A stretch of DNA of 64,000 bases, taken from NCBI RefSeq assembly GCF_017377795.1, contig NZ_JAFRDR010000012.1, positions 108,615 to 172,614 on the forward strand, given 5' to 3'. The translations under genes were made by a program, and so were the position numbers. This DNA comes from Williamsia soli (lineage in GTDB: Bacteria > Actinomycetota > Actinomycetes > Mycobacteriales > Mycobacteriaceae). Every line of letters begins with the position of its first letter. The stretch's first letter is position 1. The notes beneath the pieces are model-generated. The model saw nothing but the letters and a program-made list of their open reading frames with translations. It had not been told where the DNA came from and ran no database searches. Below are positions 8,602 through 16,905 of the stretch, in pieces.

Positions 8602-9609
8602 ATGGCGAAGACACCGCTGCCCATGAAGCCGACAGGCTGGTTCCAGGTGGCGTGGTCCGCGGAGATCCGGGCGGGCGAGGTTCATCGGATGACGTATTTC
8701 GCCACCGAGATGATCGCCTGGAGATCAGCATCCGGTCAGGTCACGGTCATGGATGCCTACTGCGAACATCTAGGTGCGCATCTCGGCCACGGCGGCACTG
8801 TCGACGGCGAGATCCTGCGGTGCCCGTTCCATGGCTGGGAGTGGGACACCCAGGGACGAAACGTGTGCATCCCCTACGAGAAACGCCCCAACAAGGGCAG
8901 GCGCATCCGAACCTACCCGGTCACCGAACACAGCGAATCTGTGTTCATCTGGTTCGACGAGAACGGTCGTGCACCGTACTTCGAGGTCGCCGATGTCTTG
9001 TCGGGGTTCGACGACGGCAGGAGCGCCGCCGACTACTACCCCGCTTACGGCCACAGCACATTGTTCGAGACCGGGCTGGAGATCCACCCGCAGTACGTGA
9101 TGGAGAACGGGGTGGACTTCGCCCACTTCAAATACGTGCACAACACCCCGCTGGTGCCCGAGTTCACCCGCCACGACTTCGACGCCCCGGTGTCCTATGT
9201 CGATTTCACCATCGCGTTCGACGATGTGCCTGCCGACGAGATCAACAGTGGAGTGCAGGCGATCAACAGCGGAATCGGGGTGGCGGGCACCAAGAGCTGG
9301 GGAATGATCGACAATCGCACGCTCACCTCGGTCACCCCGATCGACGACGCGACCTCGGACATCCGGTTCACCGTCTGGATCGGACGCACACCCGGCGACG
9401 ACAGCGACGGTCCCTCTTCTCGTGCGCTGCGTAATGCCCGCGGTGTGATCGACCAGTTCCAGAACGACATCGGAATCTGGAAGCACCAGCGCTACTCCGA
9501 CCCACCCGCTCTTTCTCCCTCGGAGTTCAAGGGCTTCACCGCCATCAGAAAGTGGGCCACGCAGTTCTACCCCGCCGACTTCGACCCGAAGGCAGCAACG
9601 GCTCGCTGA
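8602..9609 (+). CDS. Rieske non-haem iron oxygenase (KshA-like terminal oxygenase)
   Basis: A 335-residue oxygenase component. The Rieske [2Fe-2S] ligands are Cys54-x-His56 and Cys74-x2-His77 (CEHLGAH, CPFHGW). The mononuclear iron site is in NGVDFAHFKYVHNTP with Asp172, His175 and His180. Architecture and length resemble KshA-type 3-ketosteroid 9-alpha-hydroxylase and related alpha-only oxygenases rather than ring-hydroxylating dioxygenases with beta subunits. No reductase lies nearby, so it must use one encoded elsewhere. It is followed after 34 bases by a DapB-like dehydrogenase, probably in one transcript under the divergent TetR. The substrate is unknown; steroid-like or aromatic compounds are reasonable guesses. 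Confidence 0.85.
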   Translation: MAKTPLPMKPTGWFQVAWSAEIRAGEVHRMTYFATEMIAWRSASGQVTVMDAYCEHLGAHLGHGGTVDGEILRCPFHGWEWDTQGRNVCIPYEKRPNKGRRIRTYPVTEHSESVFIWFDENGRAPYFEVADVLSGFDDGRSAADYYPAYGHSTLFETGLEIHPQYVMENGVDFAHFKYVHNTPLVPEFTRHDFDAPVSYVDFTIAFDDVPADEINSGVQAINSGIGVAGTKSWGMIDNRTLTSVTPIDDATSDIRFTVWIGRTPGDDSDGPSSRALRNARGVIDQFQNDIGIWKHQRYSDPPALSPSEFKGFTAIRKWATQFYPADFDPKAATAR

Positions 9610-9643
9610 CCATCCACCAGTCTCTCGCCCGAAAGGCCACTTC

Positions 9644-10735
9644 ATGAGCACCGCTGAGCACTCCCCGATCAGGATCTTCCAGGTCGCAACCGGCAACGTG
9701 GGAACCGAGATGATCAAGCGAATCGGCACCCACCGCGATCTCGAACTCATCGGATTGCACTGCTACACCCCGGAAAAGATCGGGCGCGACGCAGGTGAGA
9801 TCGCCGGACTCGACCCCATCGGTGTCACGGCCACCGGCACCGTCGAGGAGATCATCGCCGCACATCCCGATGTCGTGACGTTCCACGGCGTCTTTCCCGA
9901 CGAAGACCTCTACGAAAAGGTGCTCGAAGCCGGGATCAACATCGTCACCACCGCCGACTTCATCACCGGCCACCACCGCGACGAGAACCATCCGCACGTG
10001 TCGGGCAAGAAGGTCACCGAGGTGCTGGAGGCAGCGTGTCAGCGGGGCGGATCGACGTTCTACGGCACCGGTATGAATCCCGGTGTCAACCAAATCCTCG
10101 GTGTGGTGTGCTCGGCCGATGTCGCGGAGATCGAGAACATCATCACCATTGAATCGGTCGACGTGTCCTGCCATCACTCCAAGGACACCTGGATCGAGGT
10201 CGGCTACGGTTTGCCCGTCGACGATCCGAGCATTCCGGACAAACTCGAGAAGTACACCCGGGTCTTCGGCGACAGCGTGCTCCTGATGGCCGACTGCTTC
10301 GGCCTCGAACTCGACGAGGTGACGTTCAGCTACGAACTCGGCGCGTGCACCAAGGACGTCGATCTCGGCTGGTATCAGCTGCCCAAGGGATCGCTCGGTG
10401 GCAACTACATCAAGTACCAGGGCATGGTCGACGGCGTTCCCAGGATCGAGACCCACCTGGAATGGCAGATGACCCCGCACACGACACCCAACTGGGATAT
10501 CAAGGGCTGCTACATCACTCAGATCCAAGGCGACCCATGTATCTACAACAAGCACATGATCTTCCCGAAGCGCGGCGTGGATCTGTCCGATCCCGCCAAC
10601 TTCGCATCCATCGGCATGACCGTCACCGGATTGCCCGCTCTCAACTCGATCCGCAGCGTCGTCGCCGCGCGGCCGGGCATCATCACCAGCGCCGACCTCC
10701 CGCTGAGAGGATTCGCCGGCCGCTTCAAGAAGTAG
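9644..10735 (+). CDS. DapB-like NAD(P)-dependent dehydrogenase
   Basis: A 363-residue protein with an N-terminal Rossmann fold of the dihydrodipicolinate-reductase type (FQVATGNVGTEMIKRIG) and a C-terminal domain of the family often annotated as 2,4-diaminopentanoate dehydrogenase or dihydrodipicolinate reductase-like. Conserved blocks include TADFITGHH, GTGMNPGVN and CHHSKDTW. It is too long and diverged to be the lysine-pathway DapB. AAAGG precedes the ATG. The pairing with a Rieske oxygenase under one TetR suggests a catabolic redox step, perhaps oxidation of the hydroxylated product; this is inference only. Confidence 0.7.
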   Translation: MSTAEHSPIRIFQVATGNVGTEMIKRIGTHRDLELIGLHCYTPEKIGRDAGEIAGLDPIGVTATGTVEEIIAAHPDVVTFHGVFPDEDLYEKVLEAGINIVTTADFITGHHRDENHPHVSGKKVTEVLEAACQRGGSTFYGTGMNPGVNQILGVVCSADVAEIENIITIESVDVSCHHSKDTWIEVGYGLPVDDPSIPDKLEKYTRVFGDSVLLMADCFGLELDEVTFSYELGACTKDVDLGWYQLPKGSLGGNYIKYQGMVDGVPRIETHLEWQMTPHTTPNWDIKGCYITQIQGDPCIYNKHMIFPKRGVDLSDPANFASIGMTVTGLPALNSIRSVVAARPGIITSADLPLRGFAGRFKK

Positions 10736-10794
10736 CCTCCAGGCCCGAGTGGCCATCTGCTTGCCAGGAGCCCGCGACGTGGGACCATTGCTCG

Positions 10795-11280
10795 ATGAGC
10801 GATCGAGAAGTGTTGACGTGGGAGATCTTCGGACGCGCAAGCCGGGAGCTCGCGCAGACCGTCGCGGACTCAGGTTTTGCCCCTGACGTCGTACTCGGTA
10901 TCGCGCGTGGTGGTCTCGTACCCGCTGGATCGCTGGCCTACGCTCTCGACTGCAAGGCGTTGTTCACGATGAATGTCGAGTTCTACACCGGCATCGGGAC
11001 GACCTTGGACAGTCCGGTCATCCTGCCGCCGATCCTCGACGCGACCGAACTCGACGGCCTGAGCGTGCTCGTGGTCGACGATGTCGCCGACAGCGGGAAG
11101 ACCCTCGAACTCGTGCACTCGTTCTGCCGCGATCACGCGTCGGAGGTCAAGACCGCCGTGCTCTACGAGAAGCCGGCATCGGTGATCCACGCCGACTACA
11201 CGTGGAAGTACACCGACCTCTGGATCAACTTCCCGTGGTCCACCGAGCCGCCGATCACGCCTCGCGCAACAGCCGATTGA
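10795..11280 (+). CDS. Type I phosphoribosyltransferase
   Basis: A 161-residue PRTase. The PRPP-binding loop is VLVVDDVADSGKTLE (about residues 86-100), with LGIARGGLVPA upstream as the dinucleotide/PPi loop. It belongs to the hypoxanthine/xanthine-guanine PRTase-like group, but the hood residues that decide the base are not readable by eye. The frame is open upstream to 10345, overlapping the previous gene; the ATG at 10795 is the natural start before the domain, though its ribosome site is weak. Its last 26 bases overlap the 3' end of the convergent TetR gene. Confidence 0.8.
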   Translation: MSDREVLTWEIFGRASRELAQTVADSGFAPDVVLGIARGGLVPAGSLAYALDCKALFTMNVEFYTGIGTTLDSPVILPPILDATELDGLSVLVVDDVADSGKTLELVHSFCRDHASEVKTAVLYEKPASVIHADYTWKYTDLWINFPWSTEPPITPRATAD

Positions 11281-11782
11281 CGACTCGCTGATGCAGGTCG
11301 GGATCGATGGACGGCAAACCCAACAATCCCCCGAGATACAGGCCGTCGCCCACGAGCCGAATGATCTCGGCGTCCACGGGATCGTCGATCTCGGCCCGTA
11401 GACCCTCGTCCCAGAGCTGCATCACCTCGGTGACCGCCGCCTGGATTTCACCGGGGTTCCCATCGACGCTCCGCAACGCCGCCAGGGTCGATCGGAACAG
11501 CGCGAGTTCCTTGTCGGACGTCGACTCCGGGGGTTGCAGATACCAGGTGGCAACCGTGGTCCCGCCGCGGGCGGCGTCGGCGCGCTGGCCGTCAGAGCGT
11601 TCCCCCAATCGCCGAACCATAGCGGCGATCAGCGCGTCTTTGTTGCTGAAGTGGTACAGCAGACCACCTTTCGACACACCGGCCGACTTTGCGACGCTCT
11701 CCAGTGTGACCCTGGACAGCCCTTCGTTCAGCAACATCTCTTCCAAGGCATCGAGGATCCGATCACGGGTGTCAGCGGCCAT
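11255..11782 (-). CDS. TetR-family repressor of the adjacent MFS pump
   Basis: A 175-residue TetR regulator. Residues 5-50 form the HTH (TLESVAKSAGVSKGGLLYHFSNKDAL). It is divergent from a DHA2 drug-efflux MFS gene with two related palindromic sites between them, the layout of QacR/LfrR-like local repressors. On the minus strand TAAAGT lies six bases before the ATG (11789-11794) and no ribosome site is visible, so the mRNA may be leaderless. The 3' end overlaps the phosphoribosyltransferase by 26 bases in opposite orientation. The ligand is probably a pump substrate. Confidence 0.88.
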   Translation of the reverse strand: MAADTRDRILDALEEMLLNEGLSRVTLESVAKSAGVSKGGLLYHFSNKDALIAAMVRRLGERSDGQRADAARGGTTVATWYLQPPESTSDKELALFRSTLAALRSVDGNPGEIQAAVTEVMQLWDEGLRAEIDDPVDAEIIRLVGDGLYLGGLLGLPSIDPDLHQRVVNRLLREA

Positions 11783-11793
11783 GGCGCTACTTT

Positions 11794-11840
11794 ACCGGCT
11801 GGACGGTTCACTGCTACGGTTACTGTACCGTCCGGACGGT
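11794..11840. promoter_or_regulatory. Two tandem TetR operators
   Basis: ACCGTCCGGACGGT at 11827-11840 is a perfect 14-bp palindrome. ACCGGCTGGACGGT at 11794-11807 is an imperfect copy. Their starts are 33 bp apart, about three helical turns, so two dimers would bind the same face. The left copy touches the TAAAGT -10 box of tetR, and the right copy lies just upstream of the MFS gene. Binding here would repress both. Confidence 0.7.
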
Positions 11841-11871
11841 TTTCTCCGGGCCGAACGAGGGAGTACACGTC

Positions 11872-13410
11872 GTGAGTGGGTTGCGCATGCCTGGTACGCA
11901 GCACAGCGACCACGAAACCGCTGGAGCCAAGGAGTGGCTGGGGCTCGTCGTGCTCGCGTTCGCGGTTCTCCTGATCGCGATCGATGCGACCGTGCTGGAT
12001 ATCGCCCTACCGTTCCTGAGCGCCGATCTCGAGCCGACCAGCACACAACTGCTCTGGATCATCGACGTCTATTCATTCGTCCTGGCGGGTCTGCTCATCA
12101 CCATGGGCACCCTCGGCGATCGCATCGGACGGCGGCGCCTGCTCCTGATCGGCGCAGCCGGATTCGGTATCGCCTCGGTGCTCGCGGCCTTCGCCGTCAG
12201 CCCGGAGATGCTCATCGCCGCCCGGGTGTTGCAGGGTGTTTCCGGTGCGACCCTGATGCCGGCCACGCTCGGGTTGATCCGGACAATCTTCAAAGATCCC
12301 CGCCAGCGCGTCACCGCCATCGGTGTGTGGAGCGCGATGGCAGGTGGCGGAGCTGCGGGCGGTCCCCTCGTCGGTGGCTGGCTGCTCGAGCACTTCTGGT
12401 GGGGTTCGGTGTTCCTCATCAACCTCCCCCTCATGGTCGCTCTGATCATCCTGGGCCCCTTGGTCATCCCGGAATCCAAGGATCCGAGTCCGGGAAGGTT
12501 CGATCTGCTGAGCTCAGGTCTGTCAATGCTGGCTCTGGTGCCGATCGTGTACGCCGTGAAGGAGACGGCGGCCCACGGGCCGAGCCTGACTGACGTGTTC
12601 GCGGCACTCACCGGGATCGTGGCCGGCGTCGTCTTCGTTCGACGACAGCGAATCCTCGACGCACCGATGATCGACCTGAAGCTGTTCGGCAAAGCCGACT
12701 TCTCGACTGCCGTGTTCACCAACTTCCTGTCGATCTTCGCCTTGTCCGGGGTGTTGTTCTTCGGATCGCAGTATCTGCAACAGGTGCTGGGGTGCAGCCC
12801 ACTCGAAGCCGGCCTCGTGTTGCTACCAGGGACCGCCGCCAGCGCAGTCGCTTCCCTGGGTGCGGCTTATCTCGTCCGCGTGTGGACCACCGGCGGGGTT
12901 CTGGCGTGTGGACTCGCCATATCGGCCGTCGGTGCGCTGCTGCTCATCGGGTTGGGTACCGACAGCGGCCTCGGGCTGTTCATCGCAGGTTTCGTGCTGG
13001 TGGGGATCGGAGTCGGGATCGCGCTGACCCTGACGTCGGACCTCGTGGTCAGCGCGGTCGAGCCAGAACGAGCCGGCGCGGCTTCTGCGGTCTCCGAGAC
13101 CGCCTATGAACTGGGTGTGGCCCTCGGCGTGGCAGTCCTCGGAAGTGTGGTCATGTCGATCTTCCGCAGAGGTCTCGACACCGGAGCGCTGGACCCCTCG
13201 ACAGCCGCGGCGGCTCAGGAAACGCTTGGTGGATCCTCATCCGTCGCATCGCAGCTGGGCCCTGAGGCCGCTGCGGCGCTGACGAATTCGGCCAACGACG
13301 CGTTCGTGTCCGGCATGCACGCTGCGTCGATCGCAACGGCAGCAGTGCTGGCGCTGAGTGCGGTGCTTGTTCACGTACGGCTCAAGAAATCCGTCGACCG
13401 ACCGGTCTAG
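11872..13410 (+). CDS. DHA2-family MFS drug efflux transporter
   Basis: A 512-residue inner-membrane proton antiporter with about 14 predicted helices. Motif D1 lies in helix 1 (LIAIDATVLDIALPFL), motif A in the first cytoplasmic loop (GDRIGRRRLLLIG), and motif C-like glycine-rich sequence in helix 5 (GGGAAGGPLVGGWLLE). It resembles EmrB/QacA/LfrA exporters of cationic or lipophilic drugs. It starts at GTG with GAGG-GAG upstream. Expression is probably repressed by the divergent TetR. Exact substrates cannot be predicted. Confidence 0.9.
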   Translation: MSGLRMPGTQHSDHETAGAKEWLGLVVLAFAVLLIAIDATVLDIALPFLSADLEPTSTQLLWIIDVYSFVLAGLLITMGTLGDRIGRRRLLLIGAAGFGIASVLAAFAVSPEMLIAARVLQGVSGATLMPATLGLIRTIFKDPRQRVTAIGVWSAMAGGGAAGGPLVGGWLLEHFWWGSVFLINLPLMVALIILGPLVIPESKDPSPGRFDLLSSGLSMLALVPIVYAVKETAAHGPSLTDVFAALTGIVAGVVFVRRQRILDAPMIDLKLFGKADFSTAVFTNFLSIFALSGVLFFGSQYLQQVLGCSPLEAGLVLLPGTAASAVASLGAAYLVRVWTTGGVLACGLAISAVGALLLIGLGTDSGLGLFIAGFVLVGIGVGIALTLTSDLVVSAVEPERAGAASAVSETAYELGVALGVAVLGSVVMSIFRRGLDTGALDPSTAAAAQETLGGSSSVASQLGPEAAAALTNSANDAFVSGMHAASIATAAVLALSAVLVHVRLKKSVDRPV

Positions 13411-13463
13411 TGCAGTGCTCGAGTTCGACCCGCCCGAGGACGACCCCTGGCCCGCCGGTCCCA

Positions 13464-13487
13464 CCGTGGCCGAACCACGGCGTGGTT
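13464..13487. terminator. Hairpin(s) between convergent MFS and HAD genes
   Basis: CCGTGG (13464-13469) pairs with CCACGG (13475-13480) around a 5-base loop. An overlapping alternative, AACCACG/CGTGGTT (13473-13487), has a one-base centre. The position between two convergent stop codons suggests a bidirectional terminator without a T tract. Confidence 0.45.
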
Positions 13488-13488
13488 G

Positions 13489-14163
13489 TCACCGTGTGCT
13501 CCCCTGATCTGAGCCCAACAACTCGACCGCGCCCGTCGTCAGCGCGTCGATTCCGTCGATCACGAGGGCGGCCTCCGCGAGAGCATCATCGGCGGGCGGA
13601 TAGTCGGGCCGCGGCGCCGCGATCAGAATCAAACCTGCCGCCGTCGCCGATCGCATGCCGTTCGACGAATCCTCGATGGCCGCGCATGCGGCGGGTTTTC
13701 GACCCAGCCCCCGTACGGCGTGCACGTACACGTCCGGCGCGGGTTTGCCGCGGTCGAGTTCTTCGGTCGATACGGTGACCTCGAACAAGTCTGTCCAGCC
13801 CGCAGTGTCGAGTACTGCATCGATGAGCCTGCGCGGCGACGAACTGGCCAGGCCGAGTGGCCAGCGCGCTGCACAGCGGCGAACGGCTTCATCCGCACCC
13901 GGCAACACCGGAAGGTGTTTTTCGTAACGGGCAACCATGTGATCGATCACGATGGTCGCGACCTCCGCCGGCGCCTTGCCGACGCCGAGGTCTTCGCTCA
14001 GATAGGTCGCCCACTCGGGGGTGCTCATCCCCATCAGCGCCGTCTGTGCCTCGGGGAGCCACGTACCGCCATGGTCGGCGACGACACCGCGACGCACCTC
14101 TTCCCAGATCGGCTCCGAGTCGACCAGCACGCCATCCATGTCGAAAACCAGTGCTTCAATCAC
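13489..14163 (-). CDS. HAD-superfamily phosphatase (beta-phosphoglucomutase-like)
   Basis: A 224-residue HAD hydrolase of subfamily IA. Motif I is LVFDMDGVLVDSEP with the nucleophile and acid/base aspartates, motif II is LASSSPRR, motif III lies around RGKPAPDVYV, and motif IV is AIEDSSNGMRSA. An alpha-helical cap sits between motifs I and II. It probably dephosphorylates small sugar phosphates. The GTG at 14163 places the DMDG motif near the N-terminus as usual and has GGGAG upstream; an ATG at 14199 would add 12 unlike residues. Its left neighbour is convergent, and a FadD gene lies upstream on the same strand. Confidence 0.85.
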   Translation of the reverse strand: MIEALVFDMDGVLVDSEPIWEEVRRGVVADHGGTWLPEAQTALMGMSTPEWATYLSEDLGVGKAPAEVATIVIDHMVARYEKHLPVLPGADEAVRRCAARWPLGLASSSPRRLIDAVLDTAGWTDLFEVTVSTEELDRGKPAPDVYVHAVRGLGRKPAACAAIEDSSNGMRSATAAGLILIAAPRPDYPPADDALAEAALVIDGIDALTTGAVELLGSDQGSTR

Positions 14164-14208
14164 CCCGCCATCATCTCCCGCGTTGACTCGACGTCGCATG
14201 CCGGGCGG

Positions 14209-16047
14209 TCATTTTGCCAGGTCGACGACACCCGGGCCCGCAGGCGTCGAATACAGATCGACGATGGTCTGCTCATACTTGCTCGCGATCGGCTTGCGCC
14301 GCAGCTTCATCGTCGGGGTCAACTCGTCTCCTCCGGGATCCCACGCCGCCGGAACGATGACGAATCGCTTCACCTGCTCGACCCGGGAGAGCTTTGCGTT
14401 GCCCGCCTTCACCGACAACGTCACCTCCTCGATGATCGCCGGATTGCCTGCAAGGTCGGCGATCTGGGCCTCCGGGACACCAAGCGCCTTGGCACGAAGC
14501 GCGGCGACATCGGGATCGAGCACGATCAGCGCAGTGATGTACGGCTTGTCGTCGCCGATCGCCACCACCTGACTGACCAGCGACGAGTTCGACTTCATCG
14601 CGTTCTCGATGGTGCTCGGAGCCATGTTCTTCCCCGACTCGTTGATGATCAGCTCCTTCTTCCGATCGACGATCGTCAGGTTGCCCTCGGCATCGATGGT
14701 GCCGACATCGCCCGTCGCGAACCAGCCGTCGGCATCGATGGCCTCCGCAGTCTTTTCCGGTTTGTTGCGGTAACCGCGCATGATGATCGGTGCCCGCACG
14801 AGCACCTCCCCGTCCTCGGCCAGCTTGATCTCGACACCCTCTACGGGTTTGCCGACCGTGCCCACCTTCAAATTGTCCACGGTGGTTTTCGTCGCCGCGC
14901 CCGTGGTCTCACTCAGACCCCACACCTCGATGACCGGAATGCCCAGTCCCACAAAGAACTCGATGACCTCCGACGGAATCGACGCGGCGCCCGAGATCGC
15001 CAATTTCAACTCGTCGAGGCCCAGCGCAGCGCGCACCTTCGACAGCACGAGCGAGTCCGCCAACTGGTACTGCACCTGTAGCGCCCGGCCCCGTGGCCGA
15101 CCCGACAGGTCCGCCCTGGCACCCCGAGCGGCCACGTCGAGCGCCCATGTCGCGAGCTTGGACTTGACCGGGCTCGTCTCCTCTCCGACCTTCGCCTCGA
15201 TGCCGGCCTTGATCTTCTGCCACACCCTGGGAACACCGAAGAACACCGTCGGCCGCACATCGGGGAGGGCCGCGGCAAACTCGCGAGGATCGGACACCGA
15301 CGTGATCTGTATGCCCCGCAATTGATTTGCGCCATGCGAAGACACCCGATCGGCGATGTGTGCGGCAGGTAGGTACGAGATGATCCGATCGTCGAAGCCG
15401 GCGTCGAGTTCGGCGGACACCGACTCCGCGGCCGCGATCACGTTGCGGTGGGTGATCTCGACCCCTTTGGGCGGCCCGGTCGTCCCGGACGTGTAGATCA
15501 GCGTGACGAGGTCGTCGGGTTCCACCGCGCGCCAGGACGCCTGAAAGTCGAACTCGGTGTCCGGATCGGCCTCGACGTCGCGTAGTTCGATGGCGCCCTC
15601 GGCGGGACCGTCGACGGTGATGATGTGCTCGAGGGCGATACCGGACTCCCGGATCGCGGGCACGAAGACCTGCTCGGTCACGACGACCCGATTGGCGGCG
15701 TCACCGAAGAGATAAGCGAGCTGCTCCGGCGCACTGGTGTTGTACACCGAGAACGGGATGGCACCGAGATGCACGATCGCGGTGTCCACGAGGTGGAACT
15801 CGGGCCGATTGGTCAGCATCAGGCCGACGGTGTCGCCGCGTTTCACGCCGAGGGTCACCAGCCCCAGCGCGATCGACTCCACTCGCGTGGCGTACTCGCG
15901 CCACGTGATCTCCTGAATACCCCCGGGGGTACGTAACGCGACGCGATCCGGATGCATTTTCGCGGTGTGCTGGAACGCTTCTGCCGTGGTGTGGACGGCC
16001 GCTCCGGACGCGTGGTGAAAGACGGTGTCTGCGGTGTTCGGGCTCAT
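14209..16047 (-). CDS. Long-chain acyl-CoA synthetase (FadD15-like), copy A
   Basis: A 612-residue AMP-forming ligase that activates fatty acids with ATP and CoA. Visible motifs are the P-loop LIYTSGTTGPPKGVEITH, the A5 motif WGLSETTGAAT, and the hinge and A8 region VDRKKELIINESGKNMAPSTIE; the C-terminal lysine lies in the final small domain. Length and the AHIADRVSSHGANQLRG stretch match mycobacterial FadD15, a long-chain enzyme without a carrier-protein domain. The ATG at 16047 has AGGAG eight bases upstream; the open frame reaches 16104 but that extension is non-homologous. A close paralogue lies at 16906-18732 and a DUF1275 gene sits between them. Confidence 0.9.
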   Translation of the reverse strand: MSPNTADTVFHHASGAAVHTTAEAFQHTAKMHPDRVALRTPGGIQEITWREYATRVESIALGLVTLGVKRGDTVGLMLTNRPEFHLVDTAIVHLGAIPFSVYNTSAPEQLAYLFGDAANRVVVTEQVFVPAIRESGIALEHIITVDGPAEGAIELRDVEADPDTEFDFQASWRAVEPDDLVTLIYTSGTTGPPKGVEITHRNVIAAAESVSAELDAGFDDRIISYLPAAHIADRVSSHGANQLRGIQITSVSDPREFAAALPDVRPTVFFGVPRVWQKIKAGIEAKVGEETSPVKSKLATWALDVAARGARADLSGRPRGRALQVQYQLADSLVLSKVRAALGLDELKLAISGAASIPSEVIEFFVGLGIPVIEVWGLSETTGAATKTTVDNLKVGTVGKPVEGVEIKLAEDGEVLVRAPIIMRGYRNKPEKTAEAIDADGWFATGDVGTIDAEGNLTIVDRKKELIINESGKNMAPSTIENAMKSNSSLVSQVVAIGDDKPYITALIVLDPDVAALRAKALGVPEAQIADLAGNPAIIEEVTLSVKAGNAKLSRVEQVKRFVIVPAAWDPGGDELTPTMKLRRKPIASKYEQTIVDLYSTPAGPGVVDLAK

Positions 16048-16232
16048 CGGTGGACTCCTGACGAATGATGGCGACAAGTCTCGATGCGACATCCCCTGAA
16101 ACAACGATCAAATCGGACATGCCGTACCCGAGAACCTATCCCCGGGGACACCTTCTACGGAGCAGATTGGCCGGGGTTGCTCGGCGGGTCCTGATATCTT
16201 TCAGACCAACGATTTCCTTCGAAAGTGGCCAC

Positions 16233-16898
16233 GTGCAGAGTACGAGCTCGACACTACGGTTCGCCCTGCTGATCACGTTGGCCAGTGGCTTCCTCGACTC
16301 GTATACGTTCCTTGTCCGTGGAGGGGTGTTCGCCAACGTCCAGACCGCCAATGTGATCCTGATGGGGATCGGGCTGTCCGACCGCCACTGGGCCGCGGCA
16401 CTGCTGCATCTGTGGCCGATCCTGGCGTTCCTGCTCGGCGTTACCTTGGCCGTACACATCAAGTCCGGCAGGGTCGATCATCTGCTGAACCATCCGATTC
16501 GGTGGACGATCGCGCTTCAGGTCGGGGTGCTGGCGGCTGTGGGGTTTGTGCCGACCTCGGTCCCCCACACCTACGTGACCGTGCCCATCGCCTTCTGCAC
16601 GGCGATGACGATCACGATGTTTCGCAGCATCGGCGAACTCGGCTACTTTGCCGTCGCGACGACCGGCAACCTGATGCACATGATCGAGTACGGGTACGCC
16701 GCTTCGGTCGACAAGCGCAAAGAAGCGTTGGCGGCCTTCTCGACCTATGCCAGGGTCGCCGGCACCTTCGCTGCGGGCGCGCTCATCGGTGCCATCGCGA
16801 CGCAACTGATGAACGCCCACGCAGTCTGGCTGGCCGCCGGCTTTCTCGCCGTCACACTGGTGTTCTTCGTTGTCGATCAGCGCGGTTACCGAACGTGA
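16233..16898 (+). CDS. YoaK/DUF1275-family membrane protein
   Basis: A 221-residue protein with about six transmembrane helices and the DUF1275 hallmarks SGFLDSYTFLVRGGVFANVQTANVI (SG-LDA-like first helix and TGN-like motif) and ATTGNLMHM in the second half. The molecular function of the family is unknown. The GTG at 16233 is chosen because it starts right before helix 1 and has a GAAAG upstream; the frame is open to 16065, across the divergent fadD promoter, with unlike sequence. Its stop is seven bases from the convergent fadD copy B. Its place between two FadD paralogues is curious but may be chance. Confidence 0.8.
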   Translation: MQSTSSTLRFALLITLASGFLDSYTFLVRGGVFANVQTANVILMGIGLSDRHWAAALLHLWPILAFLLGVTLAVHIKSGRVDHLLNHPIRWTIALQVGVLAAVGFVPTSVPHTYVTVPIAFCTAMTITMFRSIGELGYFAVATTGNLMHMIEYGYAASVDKRKEALAAFSTYARVAGTFAAGALIGAIATQLMNAHAVWLAAGFLAVTLVFFVVDQRGYRT

Positions 16899-16905
16899 CG
16901 CCGAC

